This document shows positions 11,562-21,896 of a stretch of 64,000 nucleotides of DNA, in pieces; position 1 is the first letter of the stretch; each line of letters opens with the position of its first letter. The notes below the pieces were generated by a model that saw only the letters and a list, made by a program, of their open reading frames with translations, searched no databases and was not told where the DNA came from. The DNA is from Sarocladium kiliense (Eukaryota; Ascomycota; Sordariomycetes; Hypocreales; Sarocladiaceae). The stretch covers positions 1,860,001 to 1,924,000 of the forward strand of contig JAUZTG010000042.1 of the NCBI GenBank assembly GCA_030734395.1, written 5' to 3'. Made by a program: the position numbers and the translations under genes.

Positions 11562-12774
11562 ATGCCGGAACCTCCGTATCCTCTCCATCCTACTATTGCC
11601 TCGAGGATCGATCCCGGTACGTCCACCATGTATTTTTCTCAAAAACAGCACTGACCATTTCTTGTTCAGAGTACCAGGCCTTCTACGAAGAACATGTCTT
11701 CGACAAACAGCAGGTTCACTACCAACCCATCGAGGTCTCTCGTTCAAGCGGTATCCTCATTCCCGGTGCCGGTCCACTCATCCCAGTCGGCAAGACTCAG
11801 GACTTTGCCATCCAGCGCAAAGAGAGTCAGGGTCCGGATGTTAAAGTTAGATGCTTCACGCCAGAGGGGGAGGCTCCGGCAGGTGGATGGCCAGCTCTAG
11901 TGTATTTCCATGGAGGCGGATGGGTACTTGGAAACATTGACACCGAGAACGTTGGTAAGTGTGCCTTGCGACGTTCAAACATCTCTGAGCTTCTTTAACG
12001 AATTACTTCAGTTGCAACGAACATTTGCTCAAGAGGCAAATCCGTGGTCATCTCGGTCGATTACCGGTAAGAACCGCCGTCTCAAACGATGTGGTTCACT
12101 CATTGACATTCGACAGACTGGCCCCCGAGGACCCATTCCCAGCGTGTATAGAGGATGCCTGGGAAGCTGTTCAATGGGCCATTACCAAAGGCACATCACT
12201 GCTCAACATTAACCTCTCCAAGCTTGCCACAGGTGGCTCCTCGGCAGGTGGTCATCTCGCCTCCGTTATGTGCCAGCGCGCCGCCGTTGCTGGACACCAG
12301 CTCTTCCGTCTCCAGCTTCTTTCTGTCCCTGTCACCGATAACACCGCCGACACCACGAACAACTCGTCATGGGCCGAGAACCAACATGCCCCGTCTCTGC
12401 CTGCCCCTAAGATGCTGTGGTACCGCAACCACTTCCTTCCCCGCCGCGAGGACTGGTCACATCCAGAGGCCAGTTCGCTGCTCTGGGACGGTGACTGGTC
12501 GAAGCTGCCGCCTGCCATTATTGTCCTCGGTGAGCTTGATGTGCTGAAGAGCGAGGGCGAGGCGTTCGGCAAGAAGCTCACGGACGCTGGTGTCAAGGCT
12601 GATGTACATGTCCTGAAGGGCCAGCCACACCCTTTCTTGGCCATGGATGGTGTTCTGCAGGCGGGCCGTGATGCCATCACGTACTTCTGCCAGGGTATGC
12701 TGAAGCTGCACGACGAAGGCAGTAAAACAACGAATGGGACAAACGGTGTAAATGGACAAGCGAATGGGCATTAG
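11562..12774 (+). CDS. HSL-family alpha/beta hydrolase (esterase/lipase-like) with Asn-Gly-rich tail
   Basis: Four exons (11562-11616, 11670-11954, 12012-12066, 12117-12774) give 350 aa. The third intron is only 50 bases. The hormone-sensitive-lipase group features are complete: oxyanion-hole HGGGW, nucleophile elbow GGSSAGG, catalytic Asp in LGELDVLKSEG and His in GQPHPF. DYRLAPEDPFPA is the conserved strand after HGGG. Such enzymes hydrolyse short-chain esters; no signal peptide is present, so it is likely cytosolic. The last 14 residues are Thr/Val-Asn-Gly repeats, similar in style to the tail of the GH1 enzyme in this window. Fungal members often sit near secondary-metabolite or detoxification genes; the natural substrate is unknown. 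Confidence 0.93.
12727..12771 (+). repeat. Short coding repeat for Asn-Gly units
   Basis: Imperfect AAYGG-containing units of 9-12 bases encode about four Asn-Gly pairs at the very end of the hydrolase. Confidence 0.5.
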
Positions 12775-13681
12775 TACTGCGATAGAGGATCTAATTTTAT
12801 AAGTCGAATTAACAGGACCAACGGGTGCGAAATGCCCAGCCCTGATGTCACAGCTCCTCACCAGCCTTGCCCATGGAATCAGATCATGAATCCTCTGTGC
12901 TTGATCGCACCAAGTCGGCCCATATCCTGGCTATGGTGACAATTCCTCTCCACACCCCTGCACCAGGCAGGCAATGCAGTGAGAAAAGCGGCAGCCAGCC
13001 AAAGCCAGCCGCCTGTGTTTCCGAAATCAACTCCCACCGTGCAAACTTCATCAAGAACCATCTAGAGGACAATAGCCGAGATGACGAAAGCGCGGCGGAA
13101 GCTGGAGAAGCGAGAAGATGGCGTTCAGGCAATTCCGTGTATCCGAAACGTGCGCCCATCGTTCACTCCGAAGTCCTGTAAAGTGTAAGCATAACCAAAG
13201 CGAGAATCCAGAGCTGGGTTCCAGCATGTCATGGACAAAAGCAAGTCCCTCTCACTAGAGAGAAAATGTGCAAGTCAGAGAGGAAGAGGAAAAGAGAGAG
13301 AAACATGTGAGTCAAGAAAGACCCCGTCGTGATTCCTGGAAGGGACAGAGAAGAACGAGCTGCCCCCCTCCGCCCCTGGCCAGACTGCCTAGGCGCGAAC
13401 ACGGCCTCGAAAAGAAACCAAGGGGTATCTCAACGGTCGAGAAAAAGCAAAGTATGCTACAGTATTCCATCGTTTCCCCTTCGTAGCCCTCTTTCGGCCT
13501 AAAATCCAGTGCTCCGTGCATCCATGTGCCGCTTCCGTAATGTTCATCGTGTTGAAATACAGCCTTATCCGAAACGCCATGCCGTTGTCGTGACAGTGAT
13601 GCGACATCTAAACGGTAAAAGTGGGATACTTTTGTGTGTAAAGAATCATGACAAAGCCATATGTACCTGGCAAAGCTGCTC
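12775..13681. other. Convergent 3' intergenic region, 0.9 kb
   Basis: It lies between the 3' ends of the hydrolase and the nucleotidyltransferase. A purine-rich patch (13260-13320) is visible. No gene supported. Confidence 0.55.
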
Positions 13682-15941
13682 TCAGTCGTCGCATGGACCA
13701 ATACTCTTCTCGTGGATATGACGAAGGAAGTCCCGTTGCTTGCGAAATGAGGAGTAGTCGCCCTTCATTAAGACATCCAGGATCCCTCCTTTGTCTGGGT
13801 GTTGGGCAACCTCCGCCATTCTCTCTCGAAGCATGTCATAAGCCTCGCGGAAGCGAGAGATGATAACTGACGTATTAGATGATCCCCCGGAGATATCGTT
13901 GCTTGAGTTGCATGGGTCGATAATTGAAAGCCGGTCAGTGTTCTTGTATGTTAGAGAGGTGACGTTATTCTGCTGCTGCGTTAGCCATCTACACGGTACT
14001 GTGTGGTTTGTATCGTCGATATCATACCTTCCGAACGTAGCCCGGCGACGACGTCAGTCGAATGGCAACCGTCTGATAACGGAACCTCCTCCCATACAGC
14101 TCAAAAAACTCAAGAAGCATCTCCCCAAGGTGATGCTCGGGTACCAGACTTCTGCTTTGAACCTGTGGCATCAACTGCAACATGCTCACTACGAGACAGA
14201 TGACGGAGAAGCCTCCAATACCGCCGTTCACCGGTTCGTTAAGCCCTCGCATCATAAGGAAATGCTTGATGAGGGTCACGAGGATCGGCATCGCAGGGTA
14301 GTGCTTCTTCCACTCAAGAAACGTATCAATGGCGCCGACACCTCCAAGGTTCTCGAAGGAAACATCCACGCGCAGACCGGTCATCTTGTCAACGAACTTG
14401 ACGAGCGGGATTCGAGCGTGGGCAATAACCTCGATCGAATGCTGGTCAGCAACTCGTTGGCTCACCAAGAACTTCTGGAACTTGTACAGCCAGCTCCGAG
14501 CACCGAGATACGTCGGCGGCCCGCCTTTCATGAAGCTTGCGGAACACACGACCAAATCCATGTCTGCAGTGGGTAGGTACAAGCCGGACATGAACGAACC
14601 GAAGGGGTGAACAGTGGCGCTAGCAAAGTTTCGGCCGTCCCTACGCATTGCCTGCCTGAGATTCTCGACAAGCCGGTCGCGGATTCGCTGTTCGAATTTC
14701 TTCGGTTTGACGTACTCGTAGAAGTCCATGACTTCCTTATGTAGTCTGCCAAAACGTCAGAACATGTCTGGATTGACGCTATCGCTCAAGACATTTACTT
14801 ACCTAAAGGCCATGTCTCTCGTTGCCGAGTGATCTACTGTCGCCCATGGACACGGTTCCTCGTTCTTCTTCGTCGACCATTGCGATGAGACTGTGCCTTT
14901 ACTCGCCTTCATGTTCGTCTTCTTGATCTGATAGTCAGGCGGCTTGATCTCGTCATCCGCGGTACGTTTTCTGGAGCCCAGTGGTCCGTTGCGGTCAGGC
15001 TCAAGCGCCACGTTTGGTGCTCTGGTGTCCCGTGGTCCAGTTGGCGGTCGCGGAGGTAAGCTAGACGGTGCAGGACCTGTCGGCAACGGCGGCTGTGGCT
15101 CGGACGGTGGACTTGGCTTTCGACTGCTGTCTGCTTGTGTGCCCTCGTCCTCATCGTCTGTTAGATCGAACGAGATGAAATTCTCGGGCTTTGCAGTCGA
15201 GGCCGCCTTCGCCTCCTCCTCCTCGACTCTGGCTTTCCGGATGAGCTGTACAAAGTCCTTCTTCTTCTTTGTTGTCTCATCCGGAGGCGGTAGTGCTGTG
15301 TAGGGGTCAGGGTTGGACCACTTCGGAGCAGCGGAGGCATCCGGTGCTTGTTCGGTTCGCGCCTTCTTCTTCACTGGTTCGTCGGGATTCTCTGAATCAG
15401 AGCCAGACGACCGTGACGATATCTCCATCTCTAGCTCATCATCATCTGACAAATCTTCGATATTGCGAAATTTGGCGGCACTTCCGTCCGTGAGACTTGT
15501 TTCACCGATCTTCGAGGTCGCACCCGTAAGAAGCGCACGCTCAGAAGGATGCGGTGGCTGCCACCTAGGTCGTCCGTTCCCGCGCCCTCCTCTTCCGTCT
15601 CGACCGCGTCCCCTTCTATCAGGGTGGCGATCCCGGGAAGGATAATGCTGTGGCGGTGGCAGGTTTGCGATCCCCGCAGGCTTGTCTGTTCTGAACGTGA
15701 AGTCGCCTTGGGGCACATTGGGTCGATATGTATCGGCTTGGCGGTAATCGTCCCTCGGTGGTTGACGATACGAGTCGCGCGACCCGTTGTCACCTGGTCG
15801 CCAGCTATCTGTTGCACCAGGGGGTCCTCGGTCGTAGGATCGCGGAGGTGAGTGACGGGGTCCTCTGTCCCTTCTACCACCATTAGGCCCGCCGTTGCGC
15901 GGCCGGTCGCCATTGCGACGGTCGCGGTTCCGACCAGACAT
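13682..15941 (-). CDS. Trf4/Trf5-type non-canonical poly(A) RNA polymerase (TRAMP)
   Basis: Three exons (15941-14803, 14745-14028, 13975-13682) give 716 aa. Residues 1-340 are a disordered Arg/Gly/Pro/Asp-rich region with RGG-like and acidic patches. From about 375 the beta-nucleotidyltransferase core appears: HPFGSFMSGLYLPTADMDLVV with metal-binding Asp441 and Asp443, and third Asp507 in RVDVSFEN. The PAP-associated domain includes NGGIGGFSVICLVVSMLQ. The last exon begins QQNN and carries LSIIDPCNSSNDISGG, the PAP-associated signature. Family members adenylate aberrant nuclear RNAs for exosome decay in the TRAMP complex. The last acceptor could also be placed three bases away within CAGCAGCAG. 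Function of the family is well known; orthology to Trf4 rather than Trf5 cannot be decided. Confidence 0.93.
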
Positions 15942-16332
15942 CGTCTCAACCAGCAGGAAAAAGTCCTTGGCGTATCTTGATCGCTGGCGTGCAGGAGAGT
16001 GAGGCAGAAAGATGATGCAGAAAGTCGCGTCGCGTTCTGGCTGTTGGACGTGGAAAAATTAAAGGGCAGGCCCAAAAATGACGATGTGAACAAAGAAAAA
16101 AGAAGCCTCGCGCCACGACCAGACTAACCCGAATCAGGCAATATCCGCCCCTCCTGATCACCTGCACTGGGAATCGTGTCAGTGACTGCTCCATGGTTCG
16201 TTCCCAAATGCTCCATCAACCTGCCCATTTTGTTGGCCTCAAGCATACTTTGGCACAAGACTCATGTTCACGACGATGACTGTGACTGGCTACATTCTTC
16301 GCTCTATGGTTCATGCTCATATATAAAGCCCA
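15942..16332. other. Intergenic region, 391 bases
   Basis: 5' flank of the nucleotidyltransferase and 3' end of the next leftward gene. Nothing else seen. Confidence 0.6.
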
Positions 16333-16827
16333 TCATGCGCTCTTCGCGCCCTCCGGATCGTACGCAACCACCTCGATCTCAACACGCATGTCGGGAGCTC
16401 CAAGTTGCTTGACGCCAATCTCTGTCCAGATTGGGGCGTGGTCCGGCATCCATTGGCGAAAGCAGTCGCTCATGGCCTCCGACACAGCCTCAGTTTCTTC
16501 CAGGTTCGTGTGGTATGAGTTCACTCGATAGACCTGGCTCCATCCCTTGCCTCCAATTGCCTTAAGGGCGGCGTCTACGTTCTTGAACGCCTGTTCGATC
16601 TCAGCCCTGATGTCTGTCGAAAAAGTCGGTTGATCGTTTTCGATTGTCCAACCGCCTATCTCTTCACGTTAGAATATTGACCTGCCAATGATGGCAAAGA
16701 CGCGGCTTAACTGACCTTGGCCTGAGATCTCAATACGGTCTCCGATGCGAACAGCCTGCTTGTAGTACAGAACCTTCGACAGGAACTCGCCAGCTCCGGG
16801 ATATACGCTATACTTGAGTGATGACAT
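16333..16827 (-). CDS. RidA-superfamily protein lacking the deaminase arginine
   Basis: Two exons (16827-16716, 16655-16333) give 144 aa. The fold is recognisable from DRIEISGQGGW, the YRVNSYHTNLEE strand and the C-terminal MRVEIEVVAYDP. At the position of the catalytic Arg of RidA (P-x-R-T) this protein reads PIWTEIGV, so Trp114 replaces Arg. Members without that Arg generally do not hydrolyse 2-aminoacrylate; the molecular role is unknown. It is a distant paralogue of the canonical RidA about 10 kb to the left. The start is the ATG at 16827, directly before SSLKYSVYPG; longer upstream frames lack family similarity. Confidence 0.88.
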
Positions 16828-17690
16828 TTTCGAGTCTCGACTGGGTGAATGTTGCAAGACTAGTGTATATGATGCTTGTATCAGCTTAGCACATGGGATG
16901 AGAATATCCTGAGAACACAGGAGTGGTCTCGCTCCTTTATACTTCACATCTGGTGTATTGAGTTTGGTCTATGCGCTGAGCATTTGTCAGATGAATCTTG
17001 GACAACATACTGAACCTCATGATGACTGCACTTGGCATTCCCATACACTGGCCAAGGTGTGCAAGGATTAGCATCCATGGTTCCCAACACACTGCAAGTG
17101 ATGCATTAATAATTAAGCATACATCTTAACAGAGAGTAGTCGCATCGTTGGACTGGTTGCAATCCGCCTACAATGCCACAACTACTGCATCTCACCCTAG
17201 TTGTGCAGTTGCAGATCATTTATTGATTACTTTAGTTGCTGATAGGGCGGGGCGCTGATTCAGCGTGTAGAAGCCAGCCGAAATGCCAATTCGGGCCTTG
17301 CCAATATTGTCTCCAAATACCGATAGCTCATGAGTGGACGCATATGGTTGCACTGTTGATCCGACTGTTGTGGGGTCTGAATGAGCCCTTATGCGCCGTC
17401 TTGGCTTCGGTGTCGCTGTGGGTAAGGTGTGGTTCAATGTAGTCCGCGTTCTGCATGACGATGGACGGTGAAGCTCAGCCTCAAAGGGCTGAACCTAAAG
17501 TGGCAGCCTGGAGCCAAACCAAGTATGACTCTTGTTGCAAGCAGATCAATCTAGTCATCCTGACAACGACCGTGCCTCTCGCCAACGTTCGACTGGTCCA
17601 TCGAGTGCAAGTCGCCTCAAAATTGTCAATTGACGAATATTATCCGAAACGGGACACACGAAGCATCCCCAGTGATCAGCCCCTGTCGTC
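16828..17690. other. Divergent intergenic region, 0.86 kb
   Basis: Shared upstream region of the RidA-like gene and the small hypothetical gene, comparatively A/T-rich around 17095-17230. No coding sequence supported. Confidence 0.55.
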
Positions 17691-18187
17691 ATGCCCAACG
17701 TCAAGAAGCAGCCTGAGCCTGACAGTGGCATGAAGCGAGCGACCGACTTCCAAGAGAGCTTTCTTTCCATCCCCGGCTATGCCGATGACTCAATGCTTTC
17801 CGTAATCCGCTACGTCTCCAAGGCCCAGGTAAGCTGCTGGTCCTCCTATGCATCCTTCGTTCTTGGCATCCGAGTGGGATCACGAAATGCAGCTAACGAA
17901 TGGGCGTGTCGTAGATGTCCCTCCGCAAATGCGACTTCGAGGAATTCATGGCGGAGCTGGGAAATATCGACAAGGCAGCTCATGGCGCTGCCGAGTCTCC
18001 TGCCGCGCGCGTCGAGCAGGTGAAGGAGCATCGGCAGAAGGCTTTCAGCAAGATCGAAGAATTCCCGGAACTAGCAAACGAGTTCGATAACTTCCTGACG
18101 AACACAAAGAGACTTCATCGGCAGCAAAAGGAGGCGGCGAAAGAAGCAAAAGCCTCGGACAGTGAGCAGTCAAAGATGTCTGATTAA
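17691..18187 (+). CDS. Hypothetical charged protein, 136 aa
   Basis: Two exons (17691-17828, 17915-18187) joined by an 86-base GTAAGC...TAG intron. The N-terminal half has the motif IPGYADDSMLSVIRYVSKAQ. The C-terminal 70 residues are Glu/Lys/Gln-rich and helical, ending in a basic and acidic tail with coiled-coil potential. The clean intron and in-frame junction support a real gene. I do not recognise the family; no signal peptide or membrane segment. Confidence 0.7.
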
Positions 18188-18438
18188 GGTGTGGTTTTCT
18201 TTGCAGTACTCGCGTCAAGAGACTCTTAACGTATTCTATCCATATTGAGAGAGAAAAATCGATACCCATTCCGCGTCCATAAACGATATGCCCTGGCAGC
18301 CTTGTATGCCTTGATCCTCTCATTACCATCCGTGTCGTGATATCCTCGAATTCCAAATAAAGATGTCGCTCCGATACTCCGTCTCCAATGCTTGCACCTT
18401 GTGCCATTTCCATATCCTTGTGTTCTAACGAATCGAAT

Positions 18439-18906
18439 TTACAGCACTACCGTCGCCAGAACGATCACCAAGGCTGGTGCCCAGCTTGACCAGTACGGGG
18501 AAAGGCTTGAACCGGCAGCAGTGACCGTAGGCGGTGAGGACGTCTCCGTGGGAGATCCATCACCAGGCGTCTCTGTGTGAACAGTGATAAAGCTGTCTTG
18601 TCTGGTCTCCGTGCTGACACTCGAGTCCCCTTCCAACGTTCTCGAAAGCTCAGGCTCGCTCGTGGTCTGCTCCGGTACGGGTTCCGAAGTTGTCACCTCC
18701 TCAGCCGTTGTTGGCTTGGCTGGGCGTGACGTTGTTGAGTCGACTGCAGTAGTTGAAGTGGTAGATGTGGTGGTAGTTGTCGAGGTAGAAGTAGATTCCG
18801 AATCATCGTTAGTGGGAGGATGCAGCGGAGGCGCCTCTGGTGAATCATCTTGAGCAGCAACCAGAGTTGCGCATGAGAGTGCAGCGAGGACAAGCACACT
18901 CCGCAT
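18439..18906 (-). CDS. Secreted Ser/Thr-rich protein with GPI-anchor-like C-terminus
   Basis: A single exon encodes 155 aa. The ATG at 18906 opens a clear signal peptide (RSVLVLAALSCATLVAA, cleavage near AAQ-DD). The middle is almost entirely Ser/Thr/Glu/Pro with runs such as STSTSTTTTTSTTST, typical of heavily O-mannosylated wall proteins. The last 25 residues contain small residues and then a hydrophobic end (APALVIVLATVVL) with no charged tail, as in GPI-anchored proteins. It probably resides at the plasma membrane or cell wall. The coding frame extends further upstream without Met-based support, so I chose the signal-peptide start. Confidence 0.8.
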   Translation of the reverse strand: MRSVLVLAALSCATLVAAQDDSPEAPPLHPPTNDDSESTSTSTTTTTSTTSTTAVDSTTSRPAKPTTAEEVTTSEPVPEQTTSEPELSRTLEGDSSVSTETRQDSFITVHTETPGDGSPTETSSPPTVTAAGSSLSPYWSSWAPALVIVLATVVL

Positions 18907-19558
18907 CGCTGCGATGAAAGCGATTTCCGATGGTAAGGCTTGACTGATAGGTTTGTGGAATTGAGGGCAAGGCAGCTGGAATGCAGCTCTCCCGAACAGT
19001 TGTTCTGGAAAATCGTAGGTGAAGTAACGTTGGGCACGAAGCGCAGTCGTTTCAAGGCTCTTGGTGCGGTTTAATGGGGAGGCTGGTGATGTCTTCCAGT
19101 GATATGAGGGTGACAGGGATAGCGTTGCTTCAGTGATTCGAGGCGCTGACTGACTGTCCCACAGCACTGCAAGGTGCCGGATACCACTCAATGCCCTTGC
19201 TAAACTTAGATCTCAGCCACAGCCACTTGAGTGCTGACCCAGCCCCCTTTTTTTTCACGCCACCCATGCGACCAGTATAAGGTACCTTACCTGAGCACCA
19301 CCATGGGCAAGTCACCGGCAGATGCCGAATCCAACCTTCTACGAACCTTCAGGTAGTTCAGGTAATGCCACTCTGCCCTTCGCATGAGTATTGCTTGTGT
19401 AAAATGCCACCTGGGCCTCACTGAAGGCGAGCTTGGGTCCACGTTTACGGCAAAATGCAAAACCAGCATCCATCGAAAAGAGACGTCTGCGAGGTCAGGT
19501 CGTGAAGTCACCATGACTGTACATTTGCTCAAGAAAGTGTTATCTATGTAAATGGGTC
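18907..19558. other. Intergenic region, 0.65 kb, with TACCT/AGGTA words
   Basis: It contains AAGGTACCTTACCT around 19279-19292 and CAGGTAGTTCAGGTAA around 19347-19362. No gene recognised. Confidence 0.5.
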
Positions 19559-21167
19559 TCAGACAGATTTCTCAGCTCCTTTGGTCTCTTCAATCTCAAT
19601 GGCTGCTACAGCCTTCTCCTTCTTCGTCGAGTCACCCTCGAACAAATACGCCAGCTCCTCCAGGGTTGGGCCTGCAGTCTCCGGGAAGCAGAAGTAAACA
19701 ATCCCGAAGACCATGGCAACCCAGATACAGTAATAGATGTAGAACTTCCAGGAGATGGCATCCAAGCCGACAGGGTTGACATAACCGCCGAAGATAGACG
19801 CTGCCTGGATCGTGAGGAGCACAAACGCCCACGTCTTTGCGCGCATCTGGTAGGTCACAATCTCCAGCGGATAGGTGACAATCAAGTTGGTCCAAGCGCA
19901 GGTGTAGAATGCCTGGAAGAGGAAAATACAAGCCAGCACAACGTGTCCGGCGGGGAGGGAGTTCTTGTCGACGTATTGCTGGGCAGCGATGGTCCAAGCC
20001 ACGAAGACGACCAAGACACCTCCCGAGCCTGTGAGGAAGAAGGTTCTGCGCTTGAACCGGTTGATAAGCGCCGTGACGGTGATTGCGATGATGTACTGCC
20101 AAAGGGTGATCATGCCATTGATCAGGGTGATATCATCCTCATTCTCAATACCTGTCGACTTTAGAATCTGGGTCAGATAATTGGAGACGAGCAGATTGCC
20201 AGAGCTCTGTGAGAAGATAGCCGTGGCGAAGCAGATGGCGATGCGCTTCAGATTGGCCTTGGAGGAGAAGAAAGCCTTCCAGGTGATGTTCTGGAGCGCC
20301 TCTTCCGCAATGACCTTGTTGATCTCGGCATACTCAAATTCGACAAGCTCCGAGTTTGCATCCTCCTCGCCGTGATACTTCACCAGAATAGCGCGAGCCT
20401 CTTCAACCCTGCCCTTGGCAATCAGCCAGCGAGGAGACTCTGGGCAGAAGAAGATCAGAATGAGCTGGTATCCCGAGGGAATGACTTGCAGCAGCGTAGG
20501 CAACTTCCATGACCAGGGACCTGTGATGCCCTTATGGCACCCAAAGACGGCCCAGGCACCAATAACATAGCCGAGAACAATGGAAGTATTGTAGAAGGTA
20601 GTGACTGTGACGCGCTCCTTAGGATGGCTCAGCTCCGTAACCAAGATCGGGGCGCCCATCTGGATCAAGGAGGCGCCGAAACCAAGTACGATCTTGCCAG
20701 CAATGAAGACCATAAGGGTCTTGGCGAAGAATTGCACGAGGACGCCGGAGATGATGACGACAGATCCCATGGCCGTGGGTACGCGGCGACCAAACTTGTC
20801 TCCAATCCAGCCGAGGCAGAGGAAGGGTATAACACCTCCAATGGCCATAGAGGCACCGAAGAGACCCAATGTCGATCCTGTTGGGTGACCGAAAGTGTCC
20901 TGCCATTCCGGGAGAACCTGCATGCCATTTGTCATGGACTACGAAGGCTGGCGTTAGCGAAAGCTTCTAAAGATTGCATAGGCAGGGTTTCGAGGAAGAA
21001 GAGGAAAGACTTACACCGTCAATGCCGAGCGCAGCGCTGGCCAAAAGGGACGAAGTGAGGAGGAAGTACAGCAGGACGCCATTCTTTCGACGCCAGAACG
21101 GCGCAATGGCGTTAAGATCAATCGGGGTCTCAAGACCCTCGGTCGCATGAGCTGCGGAGGGCGCCAT
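19559..21167 (-). CDS. MFS sugar transporter (lactose permease/cellodextrin transporter-like)
   Basis: Two exons (21167-21015, 20938-19559) give 510 aa. Sugar-porter signatures are present: GDKFGRR between TM2 and TM3, PESPRWLIAKGR after TM6, and PETAGPTLEEL after TM12. The first exon ends ALGIDG and joins SMTNGMQVLPEW. The profile fits the fungal group that includes lactose permeases and cellodextrin transporters, which import beta-linked disaccharides with protons. Divergent transcription with an intracellular GH1 beta-glucosidase across 729 bases, next to a regulator and a secreted glucanase-like enzyme, indicates uptake of a beta-glucoside. Twelve membrane helices are expected; the exact sugar is inferred from context, not sequence. 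Confidence 0.92.
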
Positions 21168-21484
21168 GGTAGAGTCTGCACAAGAGACAGTGAGGAAGCG
21201 TAAGGATTAAGAGACAAAAGATGTTCCTCAGATTTGAGGGTGGATAGTTGAGGAGAAGGCAGGATGAACGCTGATCAGACCACGTTCCTGGGTTTCGATC
21301 CCGATAACATCATCTTATACTTATAGAATAGGATGGTGAAGAAGTCAAGTATCCGGGGTTCGGCTCCATGCCACGCTGCCCACCCTCTCCTCGTGTCAAG
21401 TGAGGTCTAAACTTTTCCTCCTGTTGTCGAATTGCGCCGAATACCCCATGGGGCAACAGACTACTTACAATGTGGAGGCAAATT

Positions 21485-21495
21485 CGGAGAATCGG
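21485..21495. promoter_or_regulatory. CGG-N5-CGG direct repeat
   Basis: CGG triplets at 21485-21487 and 21493-21495. It is a candidate half-site pair for a Zn2Cys6 regulator in the transporter/GH1 promoter; could be chance. Confidence 0.3.
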
Positions 21496-21515
21496 CGAAA
21501 TAGACCTATCCTCTG

Positions 21516-21526
21516 CGGGTGAACCG
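21516..21526. promoter_or_regulatory. CGG-N5-CCG palindrome, candidate Zn2Cys6 site
   Basis: CGG at 21516-21518 and CCG at 21524-21526 with five bases between. The same spacing occurs at 25809-25819 in the promoter shared by the regulator and the GH162-like gene. Confidence 0.4.
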
Positions 21527-21896
21527 GTCTCCATGATGAGGGTCGCTGGCGTGCCGGAGGGCGCCGTTTCGGAGAAACTACCAGGGATCGGCGCGTCATT
21601 CTCTTCAGCTTCAAGTTCGGAGGCCCAGTGACCCTCATTTTCCAATAGTCATGCGCGAGAAGGCTTCCAAAGTGGAAGCGATGGTCAGAGCTGGTCTCCA
21701 TCGTTATCGCCATCATTGGATGAGTGGCAGGAGGAGCGATGGTTAAAAGCGCGCCTTTCACATGCTTACGGTTACCAAACAAAACAAAACAAATAAGTTT
21801 GACTTGTGCAAGTCCTTGTCGTCCTCAACTGTGTTCTCAAGGGGAGAGAACTGCAAAGTAAACGACATTCGGGAAGGCATCTACCAGAACATCACA

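Larger units (their letters stand above)
21168..21896. promoter_or_regulatory. Divergent promoter of sugar transporter and GH1 beta-glucosidase
   Basis: This 729-base region must carry both promoters. Between 21485 and 21526 it has a CGG-N5-CGG direct repeat and a CGG-N5-CCG palindrome, the kind of sites Zn2Cys6 dimers bind. An in-frame ATG at 21762 would extend GH1 by 45 residues with no family support. Confidence 0.5.

Noticed and set aside
13860..14576. 238-codon open frame on the plus strand
   Set aside because: Antisense to the Trf4/5-type polymerase exons, which carry clear motifs on the minus strand.
21762..21896. Upstream in-frame ATG extending GH1 by 45 residues
   Set aside because: The extension has no family similarity, while ATG 21897 gives the canonical GH1 start.
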